Shown here: positions 58,213 through 64,000 of the stretch, one piece after another | Layout: each line of letters opens with the position of its first letter | Position numbering within the stretch: position 1 is the stretch's first letter | NCBI GenBank assembly: GCA_000310025.1 | Contig: FN648340.1 | Span: forward strand, 191,135-255,134 | DNA: 64,000 bases | Direction of reading: 5' to 3' | Source: Ectocarpus siliculosus | Taxonomy: Eukaryota > Sar > Phaeophyceae > Ectocarpales > Ectocarpaceae | Translations under genes and position numbers: made by a program | Notes under the pieces: model-generated | Database searches by the model: none | The model's input: the letters and a program-made list of their open reading frames with translations, nothing else | Told to the model about the DNA's origin: nothing

Positions 58213-58915
58213 AAGGGCGCACTGGGGATCGCAGTTTTCCTCTTCAAAAATCCAGGAAACGCCTGCATATCTCAGTTTTTCAAAGTCTAACTCCAGTACG
58301 AAACTTCAATCGCAAATTAATCGTCCGCGCACCCCGCTCGTGTACAATGTTAGTATCTGAGATTGTAGCCCTTGCGATACACTGCAGACTAGCGGTCCGC
58401 GATTTTCCAAATGATCGTTCTATCATGGAGATCGGTCAGCTACAAGCAGGATTGTTGAAGCTGCTGTGCGGTCCGATTTTGAAACGCTTCAAGCACTTTG
58501 CTTCTGGCTAGACCTACATATACATCACCGCAGGCATGCAAATCGACTGTGGCGACGAGAAGAACATGTGAGGGAAGAGCTGCGCTGAAGTTCGCGGCCC
58601 CACAGACTCACATTGGCGCTGATTCGCCGCTGCTGTATGCTTGAAGCGTTTCAAAATCGGACCGTACAGCAGCTTCAACAATCCTGCTTGTACCTCACCG
58701 ATCTCGATGATAGAACGATCGTTTGGAAAATCGCGGACCGCTAGTCTGCAGTGTATCGCAAGGGCTACCATCTCAGATACTAACATTGTAGCGGGGTGCG
58801 CGGACGATTAATTTGCGATTGAAGTTTCGTACTGGAGTTAGACTTCGGAAAACTGAGATGTGCAGGCGTTTCCTGGATTTTTGAAGAGGAAAACTGCGAT
58901 CCCCAGTGCGCCCTT
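58213..58915. repeat. Foldback palindrome 3
   Basis: Arms 58213-58495 and 58638-58915 are inverted copies at about 93% identity with a 142-base centre. Both arms keep a small frame beginning MLVSE, with IHCRLAVRDFPNDRSI and GPILKRFKH. Function unknown. Confidence 0.85.
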
Positions 58916-59104
58916 AAATCAAGACAGAATAGTTACACGGATTTGATGTCACCGTCCGACATGTCAAACCACTATCATTTGACCTTCTGGAAACATGACG
59001 CATAGGACGGGGGTCGATTACCGGTAGTCGATTTCGTGCCACCAAACGAAGCAACGGAATTATTCAACAAGACAGGGACAAAACACCTGGACGAGGGGGG
59101 GGAG

Positions 59105-59930
59105 TGGGATACACAGGGTACGGTGGTTGTTGTTGTTGTTGTCTTCACATTAAAAAACCGTTCCGGTCTCCACTCAGTACCTTCTAATGCCCGTACTGGT
59201 CCAACTGACGCGGACGCGCCGTGGTCACAAGCCAACTGCCCCCCGTAGGAGGGGGGTACACCTTTCAAAAAAATAAAGAAAAGAAAAAATGGACACCAGA
59301 AAATTCCTCCAAGGCGCGATTTGTTATCCAACCGAAAATAGATCAACAGTAAGGAAAACCATAATCGGGATAAAGAGACGGTCGACGACCCCGGTTAAAT
59401 GGATGGAATAACGAAAGGCAAAGAAAGAAAGAAAAGAAAGAGAGAAAAAAAGAAAGAACAGAGAGAAAGACAACAACAGAAATAACAAATAACGGCAGAT
59501 AGACAGGTCCCCCCTCCAACGCTCCAGTCTACCCGAACAACACGAAGTATGGGCCACTACTAACGCGACACCAAACAGATACTTGCCAACTTCCGACGAC
59601 ACAACATCACTTCGGGGGCACTGCGAGGTGCGGCAGGAGAAACTTGAGCGCTGTACTGCTTTAGCAGTCTAGGTATGCTGCATGCATATCGTATAAAATG
59701 TACAATAGTTTCATTTGCAAATTCCCTATCTTCCGTTGCAGCCTCAACCTTACCCAACCCCCCTCACCTTCGGTAGCCATGGCAATCCCTGTTCGCCAAT
59801 CCGAATCACCACAGCAAATGTGGGTGTGGGGGCGCTGGGCGCTGGGCGCTGGTGAGTAGCAGACGGCGGAACCCTTTTTAAATACCGGTTCGCGACCGGA
59901 AGAACTAGTTCCGTCGGTGAACTGGTTCCA
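59105..59930 (+). repeat. Interspersed repeat family A/B, copy 2
   Basis: Block B (59105-59240) and block A (59720-59930) match those at 50055 and 49873 but are in the opposite order, separated by an A/G-rich stretch at 59262-59480. Confidence 0.6.
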
Positions 59931-59946
59931 TCGGTCCAGGCTCGCC

Positions 59947-59995
59947 ATCGCTCATCGCTCATCGCTCATCGCTCATCGCTCATCGCTCATCGCTC
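59947..59995 (+). repeat. Heptamer microsatellite (ATCGCTC)x7
   Basis: Seven perfect copies, immediately after repeat block A. Confidence 0.97.
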
Positions 59996-59999
59996 ACGG

Positions 60000-62540
60000 T
60001 TATCGCCGATTCGTTCGCTGTCTCTCTGCCTCGGTGTCTCCCGCCTCCCGTCTATCGGATGTTATATGTATCACCCAGCTGATACCATCAGTCGGCTAAC
60101 GGCGTGGCGTGGCTGCGGTACACCGCGGCCGTATGCTCATTTTTTTCGCCACCTCTCGTCGAGGTTCTAGATAGTCGAGGTACAGGCATGAGCACAAAAT
60201 TTACGCTCCTGATCCGGCCGATCAGCCCGTGGTGAGCTGAGTTGTTGCTATCTTGCCGCCGGTGGGTTGAAAGTAGCCGCCGGGTTCGTCTGCCGTTGCT
60301 GGTTCGGCGGCTGCCATAGGTCCGGTGGCGGCAGCAGTCAATCAACAGAGCTACGGGTAACAATTATTTCGAAATTTAGTTGACCACCGTCTGTTCCGTC
60401 TGTGTAGCTACTTGTAGACCTCGGGCCGGGACTGCGGTCTTAGGTGCTGCAGCAGCAGTAAAGTCAGTCTCTCTCGCACAGATGGGGGGTGAATTTTGCC
60501 ACATATGACGCAATACTGGCAGCCAATCTTGAATTTAACCGCTTCGAAAACGACCGAAAGAGTGCCCATCAGACCAGCAGACCCCGTTGAAACAAACCGA
60601 GTACCGCAACTCACTGTGTGTTGTCGCTCGGTCCTACCTCCACGACCGTCCCCCGCAGTCTACCTCCACTCACAATTTTAAACCAGGCACAAGGAGCAGG
60701 ACATGCGTGAGGGCAAGCTCGGATCTACCAATGGGACTGCTGTGCTCTCGAGGGCTGCAACTGCGGTCCGAAAAATGTGCACGGCTGGGTCCAAACCGTC
60801 CAAAGTTTTGACTATGGACCCACTTGCCGCCGCAGACCCTATTCTGAGCCCGCCGCAAACCCTATCTGCTGCCGCCGCAGACGGTATCTGCTCAACTGGG
60901 GATCTACAGTCTACAGCAATAGTAGTTTCTGCCACAACAAATATTAGACGGACCGCAGTCAGGGAACCAGGGCCCGTGGCGGCGCAAATGTCTGTGTGAA
61001 ATTCTGACTTGATTCCAGGTTTGCGGAGCTCTGAGCCTGATTGTAAACCCTTAGGGTATGGCTCACGGCCTCGGCGTACCAGTCCGCACGTCGCTGCTCT
61101 ACGATGTCCCCTACGGATTTTGCCTTTCAGATCGGGGCTCCGGAAGCAAGAGTTGCTCGTGTCCGTTTGTTAGACTCTTCATCGCCTTGGATTTAGAGTA
61201 GAGCCGGTTCGCCCTTGTCAGCAGCCCCGGTAAACGGTGAGGTGAAATCCGGACATGCTCATACTGGCTTTGCACGATGCAATGCCATATAGCAGTGGGA
61301 CATATTTACCGTGAATGGAACTGGCTTGACGTATTACCGTACGACACACTCGGCCAGTTGGGCCAGACACGTTGCGTGGAGCAAAAACGCTTGTTCGACC
61401 ACAGCAATGGTAGACCGGAAGGACTACCTAACCATCCGCAGACCTGACTTTGTTTCTAGACTACAGTTGTGCGGGTTCTCCATGTTATATGGGAAATTCC
61501 TGGGGTTTCTTGAGCTCGTCTCCGTGGGCGTGCCTACGAAGGAAGTGGACTTGCCTCGCTCTGCAACAAACTTGGTCGACGCATTCCATCTTGCTCAGGT
61601 GGTCCAAATTTTTCGTTTTTGAAGAGGTTTGTCGACTTTCTCGTGGACTTGAGGGTCGATAGGTAAGGTAGAATGCTCTCTCACACGCGTTCGTTGTGTG
61701 TTGTATCAGTAGCCGCAGAATGCACCCGCCTCCCCGCCTACCTTGCCCCTCAATCGTAATAAGGTGTGCAATGTAGGCGTCCTCCTGGGAGACAGCGGAG
61801 GCGATACCACAAGTTCTTATGGTCTAGTACATGTTTCCGGTGCGACTATCTTACGCTGGACAGCCTGCTGCTGACGCTATACTGACGTGCACGCTACATC
61901 CTTTGCTGGCTGCGTAACCCGGACGGGCATACTTTCAACAAGCTTCTCGATAGTTCCCCAAAAGAAAAGATATAATTTAGAGCAACATCATGTTGTACTT
62001 TCAGCCCTCCACCTAGTTCCCCGTAGCCACTTCTTACTGTGGTAGGTGCGGATGCATATACGTACACGGTTTTGGGCGCTGCGCTCCCCCGCTTTATATG
62101 AAGCGATTCCAAGGCAGCAATGGTTTCTCTGAAAATGGGTGTAGGATGTTGTTAAAATGAAGGTAGGCACCGATGGCAGTTAAAGTTTCCGTGAAGGTGG
62201 AGTTCCCATGATGGAGGTTCGTGTGTGATTTAAGGAGATGTAAAGGTCCATTATTTGTTTCCCATCGCCGTGCCCAGTACCTCTCCATTATCTGATACAC
62301 ATCCAGAGCTCAGAAGTGCAAAAAATAGGCAAAATTGTCGGCTGAACTGCGAATGAAGAAAGGATGCTCGGGCGGGGGAGTCGTCGAAGAGATGGCGGCG
62401 AGACATGGAGTCGAAGACTACAGAAGGAGTGCGACGGAGTGGGAGGAGTGGGCCGGGGTAGCCATCGAGAGTGGGGGTAGAAAGGAGTGTATTTTCGTAT
62501 TTTCCGGACCTTTAGGAGGGAGTATCGGAACCGGAGCACA
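60000..62540. other. No gene recognised
   Basis: A 103-codon plus-strand frame (61311-61622; SMLYGKFLGFLELVSVGV) is the longest here. It has no recognised domain and no clear splice partners. Otherwise only short frames. Confidence 0.35.
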
Positions 62541-62556
62541 CAACACCGTTGCCAGA

Positions 62557-63350
62557 GTCGGAACAAACAACAGACCATTCCGACGCGAGAGCGGTGAAGA
62601 GAGAAGGCAAAAAGTTAAAGACAACGTGGATACACACACACACACACACACACCGAGAGGAGAGAGAGAGAGAATACGGTACCAAGGTGGTGATAGGAGG
62701 TGAGTGCACACCGTGTGAAGGTGTTCGAAGAAAAAAAAAATGTACAGCAGTAGCACACGGAATCGGAACAAACAACAGACCATTACGACGCGAGAGCGGT
62801 CAAGAGAGAAAGAAAATGAAAAGAGAATGTGGATAGACAGACCGTCATAGACATGGAGAGACGGAGGAACGGAGGAGAAGGAGGCACACACAGAGAGGGC
62901 CGTACTTCGAGTGGAATGCGTGGTATGATGGAACAGAGAGGGGTGACAGCAGCCGGCGAGAGAGATAAACGCGGAAGATAAAAGTGGAAAGTCCACCAAA
63001 GTGCCAAATTTCCAGAGGAAACGCTGCTCTGTGAGAGCCCGCAGTACCGCACGGCATCGGCACAAACAACAGACCATTCCGACGCGAGAGCGGTCAAGAG
63101 AGAAGGCGAAAATGAAAAGAGAATGTGGATAGACAGACCGTCAGAGACATATAGAGACGGAGGAACGGAGGAGAAGGAGGCATACACAGAGGAGAGGGCC
63201 GTACTTCGAGTGGAATGCGTGGTATGATGGTACAGAGCGGGGTGACAGCAGCAGGCGAGAGAGATAAAAGCGGAAGACAAAAGTGGAAAGTCCACCAAAG
63301 TGCCAAATTTCCAGAGGAAATGCTGCTCTGTGAGAGCCCGAGAAGACCGG
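62557..63350 (+). repeat. Tandem repeat, about 2.7 copies of a ~295-bp unit
   Basis: ACAAACAACAGACCATT occurs at 62563, 62768 and 63062. The second and third units are highly similar for about 290 bases; the first is shortened and holds a CA dinucleotide run near 62633-62652. Confidence 0.85.
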
Positions 63351-63559
63351 GATAGAGCGCTCACAGAAGCCGAAAGAGGCGAAATGAAGCGTTCTCAGAT
63401 AAAACTTAAATTGTAAGAAGACTAATTCTGTCGGGCTTTCAATTAGTAGATGTTCGGTGTTGCTGTTGTTGTGCTTGTAAAGAAAGGTGCATTATCCACT
63501 CACCTCGAACCTCTCACATGCATGTCTTGTCGAGCTTCTTGCCGTTGCCTGCCCCTCTC

Positions 63560-64000
63560 AAACCCAGACTTTCCGTGCACGTGAGAGGTGTGCTGGCACT
63601 GGTCGATCCTCATGTTGCTTCTACTGCACGTCAAATTGTGTTGCTTGTCGTTCGTGCAGGTGTGGTTCACACGGCATCAGTAACCATAACCCTGGCTCTA
63701 TGGCCTGCACCTCTTTCTCCAGGAAGTAACGCTCCGTCACTCTTTCTCTACCCGCACCTACCTCCCTGCTCAGCTTCATGTTGATCCGGCGAAGATAAAA
63801 GTGGGTGAAGGGGGCATTGCCCGATCTGCATTTGTCGCTTCGGTGACTGTGTGTGTTACTATCCTACGTGGAGAAGGAACACCCCGACGATGCGCGAGGC
63901 ATCCAGAGGAGAAAAGCTTTGCTCGATATGTTGACAGGATGTGTAGTCCTCCCTACTGGTGGCGCTTGGAAATAAATATGAACAGGCTCCGAATCTCACC
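63560..64000 (+). repeat. Interspersed repeat family C, copy 3 (runs off window)
   Basis: It matches 51780-52290, including CTCATGTTGCTTCTACTGCAC near the start and CCGAATCTCACC at the last bases. Confidence 0.65.

Noticed and set aside
62418-63364. Long Ser/Leu-rich minus-strand frames
   Set aside because: They come from the tandem repeat and CA/GA-rich composition, with no domain signal.

Overview
The window is intron-rich nuclear eukaryotic DNA. Introns average about 600 bases, CAG/CTG tracts occur in introns and in all three coding phases, and nested tRNA-like genes, short retroposons and tandem-repeat gene families are present. This style fits a stramenopile, most likely a brown alga (Ectocarpus-like); that assignment is inference, since no rRNA or marker was compared. 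One 100-N assembly gap lies at 42591-42690.

Two host genes fill the first 39 kb and are transcribed divergently from a 336-bp interval (14078-14413). To the left, on the minus strand, a 10-exon gene (14077 to 270) encodes a 381-residue P-loop (BioD-like) plus DRTGG-domain protein. It resembles the regulatory N-terminal half of bacterial phosphotransacetylases, without the catalytic half. Its introns hold an initiator tRNA-Met gene, an Ile(GAT)-type tRNA, two degenerate tRNA-like sequences, a SINE-like retroposon, a 66-bp-repeat-bounded inverted-repeat element, a foldback palindrome and a copia-type LTR fossil. To the right, on the plus strand, a 31-exon gene (14414 to 38741) encodes a 1967-residue condensin II subunit D3 (NCAPD3). 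All 31 exons join in consistent phase. Its introns contain a MITE-like element and an 890-bp near-perfect palindrome.

From about 40 to 57 kb lies a three-unit family of minus-strand genes built from 66-bp/22-residue FNIP-type repeats. The central unit (48123 to 46420) is open throughout. The flanking units (about 44330-42200 and 57119-55752) carry frameshifts or stops. The left unit is also interrupted by the N gap, which is flanked by a near-identical 547-bp duplication that may be an assembly artefact.

The rest (48-55 kb and 57-64 kb) is mostly repeats: a truncated LINE, two families of interspersed repeats, a third foldback palindrome, a heptamer microsatellite and a roughly 295-bp tandem repeat. 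I recognise no host gene there.
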